This document shows, one piece after another, positions 19,333 to 29,807 of a DNA stretch of 64,000 nucleotides. Position 1 is the first letter of the stretch; every line of letters starts with the position of its first letter. Position numbers and translations under genes: made by a program. Under the pieces are notes generated by a model. The model did no database searches. It worked only from the letters and a program-made list of their open reading frames with translations, and was not told where the DNA came from. This DNA comes from Halofilum ochraceum (lineage in GTDB: Bacteria > Pseudomonadota > Gammaproteobacteria > XJ16 > Halofilaceae): positions 248,001 through 312,000 of the forward strand of contig NZ_LVEG02000005.1 in assembly GCF_001614315.2 (NCBI RefSeq). The letters run 5' to 3'.

Positions 19333-20388
19333 ATGAGCCGACGCAGTCTGCCCGCCGAGTGGGCGCCCCAGGGCGCCGTCATGCTGATATGGCCGCATGA
19401 CCGCACCGACTGGGCGGGCTCGCTCGATCGCGCCGAGGCCGCGATGGCTGCATTGGCGCTCGCGATCACCCGCTTCGAGTCGCTGGTCGTCGTCTGCCGT
19501 GATGCCGGCGTACGGCGGAACGCGCTGGATCGCCTCGTAGGCGTCGGCTGCAACCGGGCGGCCGTGGCCACCGTAATCGCCGACACCGACGACACCTGGG
19601 CACGCGATATCGCCCCGATCCCGGTCGCGGACGGCGAGCTGCCCCTGCTGGTGCATTGCCGGTTCAACGGCTGGGGCGGCAAATACGACCATGCGAAGGA
19701 CCGTGAATTCGGCCGCACACTGATTGACGCTCCGGGTTTCGCAACCCTGGGTTACGAACGCGCGCCGATCACGCTCGAGGGCGGCGCGCTCGACTCCGAC
19801 GGCGCGGGCAGCCTGCTGGTGAATCTCCCGACGGTCGTGGATCCCGACCGCAATCCGGACCTGGACGCGGCCGCTGCCGAGGCGCGTTTCCGGCAGCATT
19901 TCGGGATCGAGCGTACGCTCTGGATCGACGTGCCCGCCCTGCCGGGCGACCACACCGATGGCCACATCGACACCCTCGCCCGGTTCTGCGATCCGGCGAC
20001 GATCGCCTATACCGCGGCCGGCGCCGCCGAACCCGCGGCCGCTGCCACGACACACGCCGCCCTTGAACAACAGCTGCCAGCGCTGCGCAGTGTCGACGGA
20101 TCACCTTACCGACTGATCCCGTTGCCGGAACCGGCCCCCATTACGGCGGCGGATGGCACGCCACTGGCGGCAAGCTACACCAATTTCCTGCTGGTCAACG
20201 GCGCCGTGCTGGTCCCGGCATACGCCGACCCGGCCGACGCGACCGCCATCGAGCGGCTGCACGCGGCCTTCCCCGAACGCACGGTGGTTCCGGTACCGGC
20301 ACGCACCTTCGTCGAACAGGGCGGCGCCGTGCACTGTCTTACCATGCAACTGCCCGCGGGCATCTTCGAAGACCTCGCACTCAGCTGA
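19333..20388 (+). CDS. aguA: agmatine deiminase
   Basis: AguA converts agmatine to N-carbamoylputrescine. The 351-residue protein has the pentein-fold motifs DTWARDIAPIPV near 85, LEGGALDSDGAGSLLVN near 140-157, GDHTDGHIDTLARF near 205-218, and the catalytic cysteine in GGAVHCLTMQLP close to the C-terminus. The ATG at 19333 begins MSRRSLPAEWAPQGAVMLIWPH, the usual family N-terminus; longer readings overlap the upstream gene. aguB follows 17 bases after its stop, giving a two-step route from agmatine to putrescine. Confidence 0.93.
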   Translation: MSRRSLPAEWAPQGAVMLIWPHDRTDWAGSLDRAEAAMAALALAITRFESLVVVCRDAGVRRNALDRLVGVGCNRAAVATVIADTDDTWARDIAPIPVADGELPLLVHCRFNGWGGKYDHAKDREFGRTLIDAPGFATLGYERAPITLEGGALDSDGAGSLLVNLPTVVDPDRNPDLDAAAAEARFRQHFGIERTLWIDVPALPGDHTDGHIDTLARFCDPATIAYTAAGAAEPAAAATTHAALEQQLPALRSVDGSPYRLIPLPEPAPITAADGTPLAASYTNFLLVNGAVLVPAYADPADATAIERLHAAFPERTVVPVPARTFVEQGGAVHCLTMQLPAGIFEDLALS

Positions 20389-20405
20389 CACACCGGGATA
20401 CCGCA

Positions 20406-21257
20406 GTGAAAATCGCGCTCGTCCAGCACGCCTGCAGCGAAGACCCCGAAACAAACCTTGGCCGTGTGCGTGACGGCATTGCCGAGGCCGCCGGCGGCGG
20501 CGCCAACCTGGTCATGCTGCAGGAGCTGCACAACGGGCCGTATTTCTGCGTGCGGGAGGAGATCCGGGCTTTTGACCGCGCGGAACCGGTACCGGGCCCG
20601 ACGACCGATCGGCTGGCCACCTGGGCGGCCGAGTACGGGGTCGTCGTCGTCGGTTCGATATTCGAGCGCCGGGCCGCGGGCATCTATCACAACACCGCCG
20701 TCGTGCTGGACCGCGACGGCCGATTCGCCGGGCGCTACCGCAAGGCCCATATCCCGGACGATCCGGGCTATTCCGAGAAGTTCTACTTCACCCCCGGCGA
20801 TACTGGTTTTGAACCGATCGACACCAGCGTAGGCCGCCTTGGCCTCTTGGTGTGCTGGGATCAGTGGTTCCCCGAGGCGGCGCGGCTGATGGCGCTGGCC
20901 GGGGCGGAGATCCTGCTCTACCCGACCGCGATCGGGTTCGATCCGGCCGACGACGACGCCGAGCAGGCCCGCCAGCTGGATGCCTGGATCACGGTACAGC
21001 GCGGTCACGCGATCGCGAATGGCCTGCCGCTGGCCGCCTGCAACCGTGTCGGCATCGAGGACGGCAACCATTTCTGGGGCAACAGCTTCATTTGCGGGCC
21101 CCAGGGGGAGATGCTGGCTCGCGCGGGCGACGCGGCGACCGTCCTCAGCGCGGCACCGGAGCCTGGCCGCCCCGAGCAGGTGCGCCGCCTGTGGCCCTTC
21201 CTGCGCGATCGGCGGATCGACGCCTACGACGGCCTGTCACTCCGATTCCGCGACTGA
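20406..21257 (+). CDS. aguB: N-carbamoylputrescine amidase
   Basis: AguB hydrolyses N-carbamoylputrescine to putrescine, CO2 and ammonia. It is a 283-residue nitrilase-superfamily enzyme with the Glu-Lys-Cys triad at E40 (LQELHNGPYF), K113 (YRKAHIPDDPGY) and C150 (LLVCWDQWFPEAARL). The PDDPGYSEKFYFTPGDTGF loop is typical of the carbamoylputrescine branch. GTG at 20406 is the start that makes the N-terminus match. Its pairing with aguA makes the assignment strong. Confidence 0.95.
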   Translation: MKIALVQHACSEDPETNLGRVRDGIAEAAGGGANLVMLQELHNGPYFCVREEIRAFDRAEPVPGPTTDRLATWAAEYGVVVVGSIFERRAAGIYHNTAVVLDRDGRFAGRYRKAHIPDDPGYSEKFYFTPGDTGFEPIDTSVGRLGLLVCWDQWFPEAARLMALAGAEILLYPTAIGFDPADDDAEQARQLDAWITVQRGHAIANGLPLAACNRVGIEDGNHFWGNSFICGPQGEMLARAGDAATVLSAAPEPGRPEQVRRLWPFLRDRRIDAYDGLSLRFRD

Positions 21258-21324
21258 TCCGTTCGCCACCGGCAAGCGAAACTGTGGGAAAATCCCGCTC
21301 CTGCCCGAAACCGACACGAGAACC

Positions 21325-24300
21325 GTGACCGCCGTAGAAGCCCCCGCTCAGCCAGCGACTCGAAACCGGATCCTGCCAAATCCGCCGCGCGGTGCGCGTG
21401 ACTGGGGGCAGGCCTACGGCAGTGCCGCCGCGCTCGCCGTGACCGAGGCGGCCCGCCGCCATGGCGATCTCGTGCTCGCCGTGGCCGCCACCGTCCACGA
21501 TGCCGCCGCCCTGGAAGCGGATATCGGCTTCTTCGCCGGGGATGATCTGCCGGTATTCCATTTCCCCGACTGGGAAACACTCCCCTACGACCTGTTCTCA
21601 CCGCACCAGGACATCATCTCGCAGCGCCTGCGCACGCTCGACTGGCTGCCGCGCGCGCGGGCCGGCGTACTCGTGGTGCCGGTTTCGACCCTGCTGCAGC
21701 GCGTCGTCCCGCCCGAGTATCTCGCGGGCCACGTCCTTGATCTCGAACGCGGCGACCGCCCCGGGATCGAGGGCCTGCGCGAGCGGCTCGCGCGCGGCGG
21801 TTACCGCCATGTGAGTCAGGTCCGTGAACACGGTGAGTATGCCGTCCGCGGCGCCCTGGTGGATCTGTTCCCGATGGGGCGCGAACGGCCGCTGCGCGTC
21901 GATTTCTTCGACGACGAGATCGACACCATCCGCACGTTCGATCCCGAGACCCAGATCAGCGCCGATCACATCGACAGCGTGCATATGCTGCCGGCCCGCG
22001 AGTTTCCGCTGACCGAGGGCGGCATCGAGCAGTTCCGCCGCGCCTTCCGCGAGACCTTCGATTCCGGCTCCCGCAACAGCCCCGTCTACCGCGACGTCAG
22101 CAACGGCGTCGCCCCCGCCGGGATCGAGTACTATCTGCCGTTGTTCTTCGATCGGCTGGCCACCCTCTTCGACTATCTCCCGGAACATACGCGACCGTTC
22201 CTCATGGACGGCTGCGCGGACGCCGCCCGGCAGTTCCGCGAGCAGATCGAGCACCGCTATGAAGACCGCCGGCACGACCTGGAACGCCCGCTCCTGCCCC
22301 CGGACCATCTCTGGCTCGATTCGGATAGCCTGCTGGGGCGTTTGGAGGGCATGCCGCGGGTCAACATCCACGCCTGGGAACAGACCGGCGAGGCGAGCTG
22401 GAATCTGCCGGTGAGCCTGCCGCCGCGTCTGCCCATGCAGGCCCGCGCGGAGAACCCGCTGGCCGAACTCGACCGCTTCCTGGCGGATCATCGAGGGCGG
22501 GTGCTGTTCACCGCCGAGTCCGCCGGCCGGCGCGAATCGCTGTTCGAAACGCTGTGGCATCACGGGCTGCGCTGCAGCCAGGTCGAGGGCTGGAAGGGCT
22601 TTCTCGCCGACGACGCGCCGTACGCGATCGGGGTCGCGCCGCTGTCGGCCGGCCTGGTCATGGACGGCGACGGCCCGAGCATCATCACCGAGCAGCAACT
22701 GCTCGGCGAGCGGGCCCGCCAGACACGCCGGCGCCAGCGCCAGACGCGCGATGCCGACACCGTGGTCTCCAACCTGGCGGAACTCGACATCGGCTCGCCG
22801 GTCGTGCACATCGACCACGGCGTGGGCCGCTACCAGGGCCTGACCACCCTCTCCGTCGGGCCGGTCACGCAGGAATTCCTGACGCTCGAATACGCGGGTA
22901 ACGACAAGCTCTACGTCCCGGTATCGGCGCTCCATCTCATCAGCCGTTACACCGGGGCGGACCCGGAGAACGCGCCCCACCATCGGCTCGGCGGCGAGCA
23001 GTGGCAGAAGGTGCGGCGCAAGGCCGCCCAGAAGGCCTACGACGCGGCCGCGGAGCTACTCGACGTCCAGGCCCGCCGGGCCGCGCGCAAAGGCCACGCC
23101 TTCTCGGTGGACACCGACGATTACGCGCGTTTCGCGGCGGCGTTCCCGTTCGAAGAGACACCCGACCAGCAGCAGGCCATCGACGCCGTGCTGGAGGATC
23201 TGCGGGCGGCGCGGCCCATGGACCGGGTCGTCTGCGGCGATGTCGGCTTCGGCAAGACCGAGGTCGCCATGCGCGCCGCGTTCGCGGCGATCGATGACAA
23301 CCAGCAGGTCGCGATCCTGGTCCCTACCACGCTGCTGGCCCAGCAGCACGAGCAGAACTTCCGCGATCGGTTCGCCGACTGGCCGGTGCGCATCGAGGCC
23401 CTGTCGCGGCTTCGCTCCGCCAACGAACAGAAACAGATCCTCGCGGATGCGAAGGCCGGGAAGGTCGACATCCTGATCGGCACCCACCGGCTGCTGCAGA
23501 AGGACGTCGATTTCGGCCGTCTCGGCCTGGTGATCGTGGACGAAGAGCACCGTTTCGGCGTGCGTGACAAGGAGCGCCTCAAGCGTCTGCGGGCCGAGGT
23601 CGACCTGCTCACGCTCACGGCGACGCCGATCCCGCGGACGCTCAACATGAGCCTGGCGGGCCTGCGCGATCTGTCCATCATCGCGACACCGCCGGCGCAT
23701 CGCCACGCCATCAAGACCCTCGTGAACGAGTGGGATGACACGCTCGTGCGCGAGGCCTGCGAGCGGGAACTCGGGCGCGGCGGCCAGGTGTACTTCATCC
23801 ACAACGAGGTCCGTTCCATCGACCGGATCGGCCGGCTGGTCGCCGATCTGCTGCCCGGGGCAACGGTGCGGGTCGCTCACGGCCAGATGCGCGAGCAGGA
23901 ACTCGAAGAGGTCATGCTCGATTTCTACCACCAGCGCTTCAATATCCTGGTGTGCACGACCATCGTCGAGTCCGGCATCGACGTACCGACCGCCAACACC
24001 ATCGTCATCAACCGCGCCGACCGCATGGGCATGGCCCAGCTCCACCAGCTGCGCGGCCGGGTCGGGCGCTCGCACCACCGCGCCTACGCCTATCTGCTCG
24101 CGCCGCCGAAGAGCGAGATGACCGGCGACGCCGAGAAACGGCTCCAGGCCGTGGAGGCGCTGGAAGACCTCGGGGTCGGCTTCACGCTGGCCTCGCATGA
24201 TCTCGAGATCCGCGGCGCCGGTGAGCTCCTGGGCGAGGGCCAGAGCGGACAGATCCAGGAGGTCGGCTTCTCGCTCTACAGCGAACTCCTCGACCGGGCC

Positions 24301-24813
24301 GTCGAGGCGCTGCGCTCCGGCGAGACGCCGGACCTGGATGCCTCGCCGCATACGGTCGCCGACGTGGATCTGCACCTGGCGGCGCTGTTACCGGCGGACT
24401 ACGTCCCGGATGTGCACGAGCGCCTGATCCTGTACAAACGGATCGCGGGTGCAAAGAATGACGAGGAGATCGAGGAACTGCGGGTCGAGATCGTCGACCG
24501 TTTCGGGAAACTGCCCGAACCCGCACGCAATCTGTTCCGCGTGACCGCGGTGCGACTGGCGTGCGACCAGCTCGGGATCGCCCGCCTCGACGCCGGCCCG
24601 GAGGGCGGTCGATTCACGTTCCGCGAAAACCCCGCGCTCGATACCGGCGCCCTTGTGGGGATCGTCCAGTCGCGTCCCGACGTCTATCGCTTCGATGGCG
24701 CGAATGGGCTACGCTTCGCGACCGATCTGTCCGACGAGGAGACCCGCGTCGAATTCGTGACCGATCTCCTCGGTCGCCTGCGCGGGGCCGCCGACACGAA
24801 CACGACCGAGTAA
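21325..24813 (+). CDS. mfd: transcription-repair coupling factor Mfd
   Basis: Mfd releases RNA polymerase stalled at DNA lesions and recruits UvrA. The 1162-residue protein has the UvrB-like N-terminal module (HFPDWETLPYDLFSPHQDI near 75-95) and the RNA-polymerase-interacting domain starting GSPVVHIDHGVGRYQGL near 490. The SF2 translocase has Walker A GDVGFGKTEVAMRAA near 638, VDEEHRFGV near 738 and QLRGRVGRS near 910. It ends in the C-terminal TRCF domain. GTG 21325 gives a length close to E. coli Mfd (1148); a longer frame overlaps aguB. Confidence 0.96.
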   Translation: MTAVEAPAQPATRNRILPNPPRGARDWGQAYGSAAALAVTEAARRHGDLVLAVAATVHDAAALEADIGFFAGDDLPVFHFPDWETLPYDLFSPHQDIISQRLRTLDWLPRARAGVLVVPVSTLLQRVVPPEYLAGHVLDLERGDRPGIEGLRERLARGGYRHVSQVREHGEYAVRGALVDLFPMGRERPLRVDFFDDEIDTIRTFDPETQISADHIDSVHMLPAREFPLTEGGIEQFRRAFRETFDSGSRNSPVYRDVSNGVAPAGIEYYLPLFFDRLATLFDYLPEHTRPFLMDGCADAARQFREQIEHRYEDRRHDLERPLLPPDHLWLDSDSLLGRLEGMPRVNIHAWEQTGEASWNLPVSLPPRLPMQARAENPLAELDRFLADHRGRVLFTAESAGRRESLFETLWHHGLRCSQVEGWKGFLADDAPYAIGVAPLSAGLVMDGDGPSIITEQQLLGERARQTRRRQRQTRDADTVVSNLAELDIGSPVVHIDHGVGRYQGLTTLSVGPVTQEFLTLEYAGNDKLYVPVSALHLISRYTGADPENAPHHRLGGEQWQKVRRKAAQKAYDAAAELLDVQARRAARKGHAFSVDTDDYARFAAAFPFEETPDQQQAIDAVLEDLRAARPMDRVVCGDVGFGKTEVAMRAAFAAIDDNQQVAILVPTTLLAQQHEQNFRDRFADWPVRIEALSRLRSANEQKQILADAKAGKVDILIGTHRLLQKDVDFGRLGLVIVDEEHRFGVRDKERLKRLRAEVDLLTLTATPIPRTLNMSLAGLRDLSIIATPPAHRHAIKTLVNEWDDTLVREACERELGRGGQVYFIHNEVRSIDRIGRLVADLLPGATVRVAHGQMREQELEEVMLDFYHQRFNILVCTTIVESGIDVPTANTIVINRADRMGMAQLHQLRGRVGRSHHRAYAYLLAPPKSEMTGDAEKRLQAVEALEDLGVGFTLASHDLEIRGAGELLGEGQSGQIQEVGFSLYSELLDRAVEALRSGETPDLDASPHTVADVDLHLAALLPADYVPDVHERLILYKRIAGAKNDEEIEELRVEIVDRFGKLPEPARNLFRVTAVRLACDQLGIARLDAGPEGGRFTFRENPALDTGALVGIVQSRPDVYRFDGANGLRFATDLSDEETRVEFVTDLLGRLRGAADTNTTE

Positions 24814-24824
24814 CGGATACTTCG

Positions 24825-25805
24825 ATGCGCGCATACCGCACCGCCCTGCTCTGCCTGCTGCCACTGCTGGCGACCCCGGCGCTGGCCGAGACCCGCTACG
24901 ATGTCGAAATCCTGGTAATCCAGCAGAACAGCGACCGCGACGTCACCGAGGAACGCTGGCGGCCCGTCGTCGCCGTGCCCGACTTCGAGCGTGCCGGTAC
25001 ATTCGAGGGCGATACGGGTGACGCCCTGCCGGACGACTTCAAGCGCCTGTCCACGAAGGACGGGCGCCTCCGATCCACCCTGAACCGGCTCGAATCCTCA
25101 TCCGGTTATCGCGTCCTGCGCCACCTGCACTGGCGTCAGCCCGCCCTCGAGCCGGGCAAGTCCATCCCCATTCGCGTGCGCTCCGGCGATCCGATCGCGA
25201 TCGAGGCCCCCCGCGAGTTGATCGAACGTCCCGTGCCGGCCGCCGACAACGAATCCATGGACGAGAAACTCGAAGAGGGCGAAGGCGCCGTCTCGGGCGA
25301 GTCCGGCATGGGGGACGAGACCCTGGACGGCGACCCGGGGCTGATGCTCACGGGATCACCGCACGCCCAGGGAACGCAGCGCGTGTCCGTCCATCCATTG
25401 GACGGCACGATCGAACTGGTCGTCAGTCGCTATCTCCACCTCCACGCCGACCTGTACTACACGCGGGCGGTGGACTGGGAGGAGACCGTGATGGCGCGGG
25501 GTAGGCGCGAGCCTCTCGCGGGCAACACGCCCGACGACGCCAGCACGGACGACGAAACAGGCGCCGGTGGAGCACTCGACAACGGCGGAGATACCGTGCC
25601 TGCGGCCACCGAGCTGCTGGCCCCCAGTCCCAGGGTCGCGCGCGGCCCGGACGATGAGGCCATGCTGTCGTTCCCGTTCAGCCAGAGTCGTCGGATGCGC
25701 AGCGGCGAGCTGCATTACCTGGATCATCCGCTGCTCGGCATCCTCGTGCTGGTCACGCCGTACGAGGAAGAGGCGGATTCGGGCAACGGTTCCGGCAGCA
25801 ACTGA
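24825..25805 (+). CDS. CsiV-family periplasmic protein
   Basis: This 326-residue protein has a signal peptide ending in ATPALA and the N-terminal TRYDVEILVIQQ strand typical of the CsiV (DUF4124-adjacent, peptidoglycan-associated) family. The C-terminal SQSRRMRSGELHYLDHPLLGILVLVTPYE segment is also typical. Two long acidic low-complexity inserts, about residues 140-180 and 225-270, interrupt the domain and are rich in Asp, Glu, Gly and Ala. It follows mfd by 11 bases; mfd-csiV adjacency is common in gammaproteobacteria. The start at 24825 is the only one giving a signal peptide. Confidence 0.8.
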   Translation: MRAYRTALLCLLPLLATPALAETRYDVEILVIQQNSDRDVTEERWRPVVAVPDFERAGTFEGDTGDALPDDFKRLSTKDGRLRSTLNRLESSSGYRVLRHLHWRQPALEPGKSIPIRVRSGDPIAIEAPRELIERPVPAADNESMDEKLEEGEGAVSGESGMGDETLDGDPGLMLTGSPHAQGTQRVSVHPLDGTIELVVSRYLHLHADLYYTRAVDWEETVMARGRREPLAGNTPDDASTDDETGAGGALDNGGDTVPAATELLAPSPRVARGPDDEAMLSFPFSQSRRMRSGELHYLDHPLLGILVLVTPYEEEADSGNGSGSN

Positions 25806-25833
25806 TCGGGACCTGATGCCCTGGGCGGGGCGC

Positions 25834-26142
25834 TCAGTCTCCGGCATCCGGATCCGGATCCGTCTCGCGGCGAAGTTCCTCGAGTTCCTCGCGGGTGCGG
25901 TCGAGTTCGTCACGCGTCCGCCCGAGTTCCTCTTCCATCGATCGACGGGTTTCCCGTTCGCGTTCCAGTGCTTCCCGCTCGCGCTCGATCGCCTCGCGCA
26001 GGCGTTCGATCCGGGCATCCGTCGGGACCTTGTCTGCCGACGCTCCATCCGTTTCGGCGCTCAATGGCTGCAGGATCCCTGCGGCGAGCATCGGCACAAG
26101 CGCGAGCAAAACCGGCCACCGCGCCCGGCGCCACGCGCTCAC
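25834..26142 (-). CDS. exported charged-helix hypothetical protein
   Basis: This 102-residue protein starts at GTG 26142, overlapping the pncC stop as GTGA. Residues 5-28 form a hydrophobic signal peptide or anchor (ARWPVLLALVPMLAAGI). Residues 40-95 are almost wholly Glu, Arg, Leu and Asp in a helical pattern (repeats such as EREREALERERE and TRDELDRTREELEELR), predicting a coiled coil or a single charged helix. It is easily missed because a longer frame lies out of register with pncC. The function is unknown; the codon pattern and the 4-base overlap support it. Confidence 0.7.
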   Translation of the reverse strand: MSAWRRARWPVLLALVPMLAAGILQPLSAETDGASADKVPTDARIERLREAIEREREALERERETRRSMEEELGRTRDELDRTREELEELRRETDPDPDAGD

Positions 26143-26639
26143 GGTGTCGCTTCCGCCTCGGCGATCAGTCCCTCGATCGCGGCCCTGACAGCCCCTTCCC
26201 GGACCTCCGCGCGTCCGCCGGGGAAATGGATACACCGCGCCGCGGGCGGGTAGCCGCGGCGCGCCCATGCGAGCCACACCGTCCCGACCGGGCGGCTGGG
26301 TGTTCCGCCATCCGGACCGGCGACGCCGCTGACCGCCACCGCGGCGTCGGCCGTGCCGCGTGTCAGTGCGCCCGTGACCATGGCCTCCACGGTGGCCGAA
26401 CTGACCGCGCCCCAGGTCTCGAGCGTCTCCGTCGGTACACCGAGCTGCGTGTGTTTGGCGGTGTTGCTGTAGGTCACGAAGCCCTGCTCGAACCACGCGG
26501 AACTGCCCGCCACGCGGGTAATGACTTCCGCGATCCCTCCGCCGGTGCAGGATTCCGCGCTCGCCACACGCCAGCCACGCGCCACCAGTGCGGCACCGAG
26601 GCGCCCGGCGAGCGCATCAAGGCTTTCCGATTCGTTCAT
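26139..26639 (-). CDS. pncC: nicotinamide-nucleotide amidase (CinA C-terminal domain)
   Basis: PncC deamidates NMN to nicotinate mononucleotide for NAD recycling. The 166-residue stand-alone domain has [24 protein letters not shown] (about 25-48), the [15 protein letters not shown] segment and [19 protein letters not shown] (about 103-121). All match the CinA C-terminal family. In Pseudomonas this gene leads into recA, but here recA does not follow. It is divergent from mutS. The neighbouring nadK gives a local NAD theme, though not an operon. Confidence 0.93.
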   Translation of the reverse strand: MNESESLDALAGRLGAALVARGWRVASAESCTGGGIAEVITRVAGSSAWFEQGFVTYSNTAKHTQLGVPTETLETWGAVSSATVEAMVTGALTRGTADAAVAVSGVAGPDGGTPSRPVGTVWLAWARRGYPPAARCIHFPGGRAEVREGAVRAAIEGLIAEAEATP

Positions 26640-26841
26640 GGTCCTTCGTCCTCTGTGCTGCAGGCCGTCGCCGAAACGGCGGTATGGCCACGATACTGCA
26701 GCCGTAACCGCCTGGCCGGCAAGGCATCACGGTCCGCGGCCGGGCCAGCCACGCCCAAGTCGACCGACCCTGCTCTTCGGCCGTGCCGAAAATACGGAAA
26801 GCGGATGCGATGACCGGCGGCGTTCCTTTAGACTCCGCCGG

Positions 26842-29469
26842 ATGACCGAGACCAGCACCGCTACCCGATCGCCGCAGCATACGCCGATGATGCGCCAGTA
26901 CCTGGCCATCAAGGCGGAGCACCCCGAAACCCTCGTCTTCTATCGCATGGGGGATTTCTACGAGCTGTTCTACGATGACGCGCGGCGGTCCGCCCGCCTG
27001 CTCGACATCACGCTCACGAAGCGCGGGCAGTCCGCCGGCGAGGATATCCCCATGGCCGGCGTGCCGGTTCATGCCGTCGAGAATTACCTGGCGCGGCTTG
27101 TTCGCCAGGGGGAATCCGTCGCCATATGCGAGCAGATCGGCGATCCGGCCACCAGCAAGGGCCCGGTCGAGCGGCGCGTCACCCGTATCGTCACCCCCGG
27201 CACGCTGACCGACGACGCGCTGCTGCCCGAACGGGGTGACAATCTGCTGGTGAGCGTTGAACAGCACGGCCAGCGCTTCGCGGTCGCCAGCATCAACCTG
27301 AGCGCTGGTGATTTCAGTGTCTGCGAGTTCGAAGGCGAGGAAGCGCTTGACGCCGAGCTCGGGCGCCTGGCACCGGCCGAACTGCTGGTGAATGAAGAGG
27401 CCCCGATTGCGACGCGCCTGCTGGAACGTACCGGCGCGCGCCGGCGGCCCCCGTGGCACTTCGATCCGGCCGCCGCCACCGAGGCCCTGACCCGCCAGTT
27501 CGGCGTCCGCGATCTGGATGGTTTCGGTTGCGCCCACCTGCCGCTGGCGATCGGCGCCGCCGGCTGCGCGCTCGAATACGTCCGCGAAACGCAGCGCACG
27601 GCCCTGCCGCACCTGCGTGGTCTGCGCACCGAGAACCGCGACGAGGCGGTGGTCCTTGATGCCGCCAGCCGCCGCAATCTGGAGATCGAACGCGGCATCG
27701 ACGGGCGCAGTGACCGGACCCTCGCGGCCGTGGTCGACACCGCGGTCACGGCCATGGGCAGCCGCCTGCTGCGACGCTGGCTCAACCGGCCGCTGCGCGA
27801 CCGCGCGGTGGTCGGCGCGCGCCACGGCGCCATCGAGGCGGTAATCGAGGCCGCGGCAACCGCGCCGCTGCGCGAACGCCTGGCCGGGATCGGCGACATC
27901 GAGCGGATCCTCGCGCGGATCGCGCTGCGCTCGGCCCGTCCGCGCGATCTCTCCGCGCTGCGCACCGCACTCTCGTGTCTGCCCGAACTGGCACCGGCGG
28001 TCCGCGACGTGCGCAGCGACCGTTTCGATGCGCTCAGCACGGACCTGGAAGGCCACGATGCCACCCATGATCTGCTGGAACGCGCCATCGTGGCTGAACC
28101 GCCGGTGCTGCTGCGCGACGGTGGCGTCATCGCGGCCGGTTACGACGACGAATTCGATGAACTGCGCGGGCTGGCCGAGAACGCCGACAGTTTCCTGCGC
28201 GACCTGGAGGTCCGCGAGCGCGAACGCACGGGGATTTCCACGCTCAAGGTCGCCTATAACCGGGTCCATGGTTACTACATCGAGGTCGGCCGCACGCACG
28301 CGGATAACCTCCCGGCCGAATACGCCCGCCGGCAGACGCTCAAGCAGGTCGAGCGCTACATCACGCCCGAACTCAAGGGTTTCGAGGAGCGGGTGCTGTC
28401 CTCGCGCGAACGTGCGCTGGCGCGCGAGAAGGCCCTGTACGACGGCGTCCTCGACCAGCTGCTGGAACGCCTGGAGCCGCTGCGCGCGATGGCCGCGGTG
28501 CTCGCGGAGCTGGACGTACTGACGACGCTCGCGGAGCGCGCCGCCACGCTCGACTGGGTGCGCCCGGTCATGGACGACGAACCCGGACTCACGATCGAGG
28601 CCGGCCGCCACCCGGTTGTCGAGGCGACCATCGACGAGCCCTTCACGGCCAACGACACGACCTTCGACGCCGACCGGCGCATGCTGCTGATCACCGGTCC
28701 GAATATGGGCGGCAAGTCCACTTACATGCGCCAGACCGCGCTGATCGCCCTGCTCGCCTGCGCCGGGAGCTTCGTCCCGGCAGGAATGGCGCGGATCGGC
28801 CCGCTCGACCGGATCTTTACCCGCATCGGCGCCGCCGATGACCTCGCCAGCGGCCGCTCGACCTTCATGGTCGAGATGACCGAGACCGCCAACATCCTCC
28901 ACAACGCGACCGAGCGCTCGCTGGTGCTCGTCGACGAGATCGGCCGGGGGACCTCGACGTTCGACGGCCTGGCCCTCGCCTGGGCGGTCGCCGAGGATCT
29001 GGCCAACCGGATCGGCGCCTTCACCCTGTTCGCGACCCATTACTTCGAACTGACCGTACTGCCGGACCGCCATCCCGGGATCGTCAACGTCCATCTTGAG
29101 GCGGTCGAGCACGGCGAGCGCATCGTCTTCCTGCACCGCGTCAAGGACGGGCCGGCAAGCCAGAGCTACGGCCTCCAGGTCGCCCAGCTGGCCGGCGTAC
29201 CGCGCGGCGTAATCGGCCAGGCCCGGGAGCGCCTTGGCGAACTGGAGCGGCGCGCTACCGAACCCACTGCTGCACAGCCGCAGCTGGGCCTCTTCGACGC
29301 GCCCTCACCGTCGCCGAGGGCCGTAGCGGAGCCACAGGCGTCCACGCCCGCGCCCGATCCGCTCCGCGAGGCGCTGGAGGAACTCGACCCCGACGCAACC
29401 ACGCCGCGAGAGGCGCTGCAGGCGCTATACCGACTGCGCTCGCTCGCTGACGGGGATCAGGAAGCATAA
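26842..29469 (+). CDS. mutS: DNA mismatch repair protein MutS
   Basis: MutS recognises mispairs and starts methyl-directed or nick-directed repair. The 875-residue protein has the N-terminal mismatch-reading motif in [15 protein letters not shown] (about 35-49) and the lever and clamp domains. The ATPase has [15 protein letters not shown] (about 621), [14 protein letters not shown], and [18 protein letters not shown]. The start at 26842 ([20 protein letters not shown]) is the first that matches the family; the longer frame runs into pncC. A variable Ala/Pro-rich linker precedes the C-terminal tetramer domain. Confidence 0.97.
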   Translation: MTETSTATRSPQHTPMMRQYLAIKAEHPETLVFYRMGDFYELFYDDARRSARLLDITLTKRGQSAGEDIPMAGVPVHAVENYLARLVRQGESVAICEQIGDPATSKGPVERRVTRIVTPGTLTDDALLPERGDNLLVSVEQHGQRFAVASINLSAGDFSVCEFEGEEALDAELGRLAPAELLVNEEAPIATRLLERTGARRRPPWHFDPAAATEALTRQFGVRDLDGFGCAHLPLAIGAAGCALEYVRETQRTALPHLRGLRTENRDEAVVLDAASRRNLEIERGIDGRSDRTLAAVVDTAVTAMGSRLLRRWLNRPLRDRAVVGARHGAIEAVIEAAATAPLRERLAGIGDIERILARIALRSARPRDLSALRTALSCLPELAPAVRDVRSDRFDALSTDLEGHDATHDLLERAIVAEPPVLLRDGGVIAAGYDDEFDELRGLAENADSFLRDLEVRERERTGISTLKVAYNRVHGYYIEVGRTHADNLPAEYARRQTLKQVERYITPELKGFEERVLSSRERALAREKALYDGVLDQLLERLEPLRAMAAVLAELDVLTTLAERAATLDWVRPVMDDEPGLTIEAGRHPVVEATIDEPFTANDTTFDADRRMLLITGPNMGGKSTYMRQTALIALLACAGSFVPAGMARIGPLDRIFTRIGAADDLASGRSTFMVEMTETANILHNATERSLVLVDEIGRGTSTFDGLALAWAVAEDLANRIGAFTLFATHYFELTVLPDRHPGIVNVHLEAVEHGERIVFLHRVKDGPASQSYGLQVAQLAGVPRGVIGQARERLGELERRATEPTAAQPQLGLFDAPSPSPRAVAEPQASTPAPDPLREALEELDPDATTPREALQALYRLRSLADGDQEA

Positions 29470-29501
29470 CGCCGGGGTCTTTCCCTGTTCTGTGCAATTG
29501 G

Positions 29502-29700
29502 GGTTCTCGCCAAGGCGCGAAGGGCGCCAAGGGACGCGAAGAAGATCGTGAAGATAATTTCAGTGTGAGTTCTTGCCCGAACCGGGACTTCATCGGTCGC
29601 CGATACCGGGTGGATACGATCCTCAGCCCGTTCGGCTCGCGGATTGCCCGTGTTGGATTTCTTCGCGTCCCTTGGCGGTCTTGGCGCCTTGGCGAGAACC
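29502..29700. repeat. inverted-repeat element C (40-bp arms, 3 mismatches)
   Basis: Arms at 29502-29541 and 29661-29700 are complementary at 37 of 40 positions. Each begins GGTTCTCGCC and is built from CGCCAAGG/CGCGAAGG units. The core of about 119 bases shows no gene. The element fills most of the 338-base gap 29470-29807 between mutS and nadK; I see nothing else there apart from the expected nadK promoter. Confidence 0.9.
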
Positions 29701-29807
29701 GCTTTACGCCAGACGTCATCGGGCGATGCAGCTCAGTTTCCCCCTTCGGTACCGTAGGACGACCGGCCACGGTGACGCGCCCGCGAGCGCGTGCTACCTT
29801 CCCGCGG

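Noticed and set aside
26617-29136. A long minus-strand open frame opposite mutS
   Set aside because: It is antisense to a complete mutS with all motifs, lacks a ribosome site and has no recognisable protein pattern.
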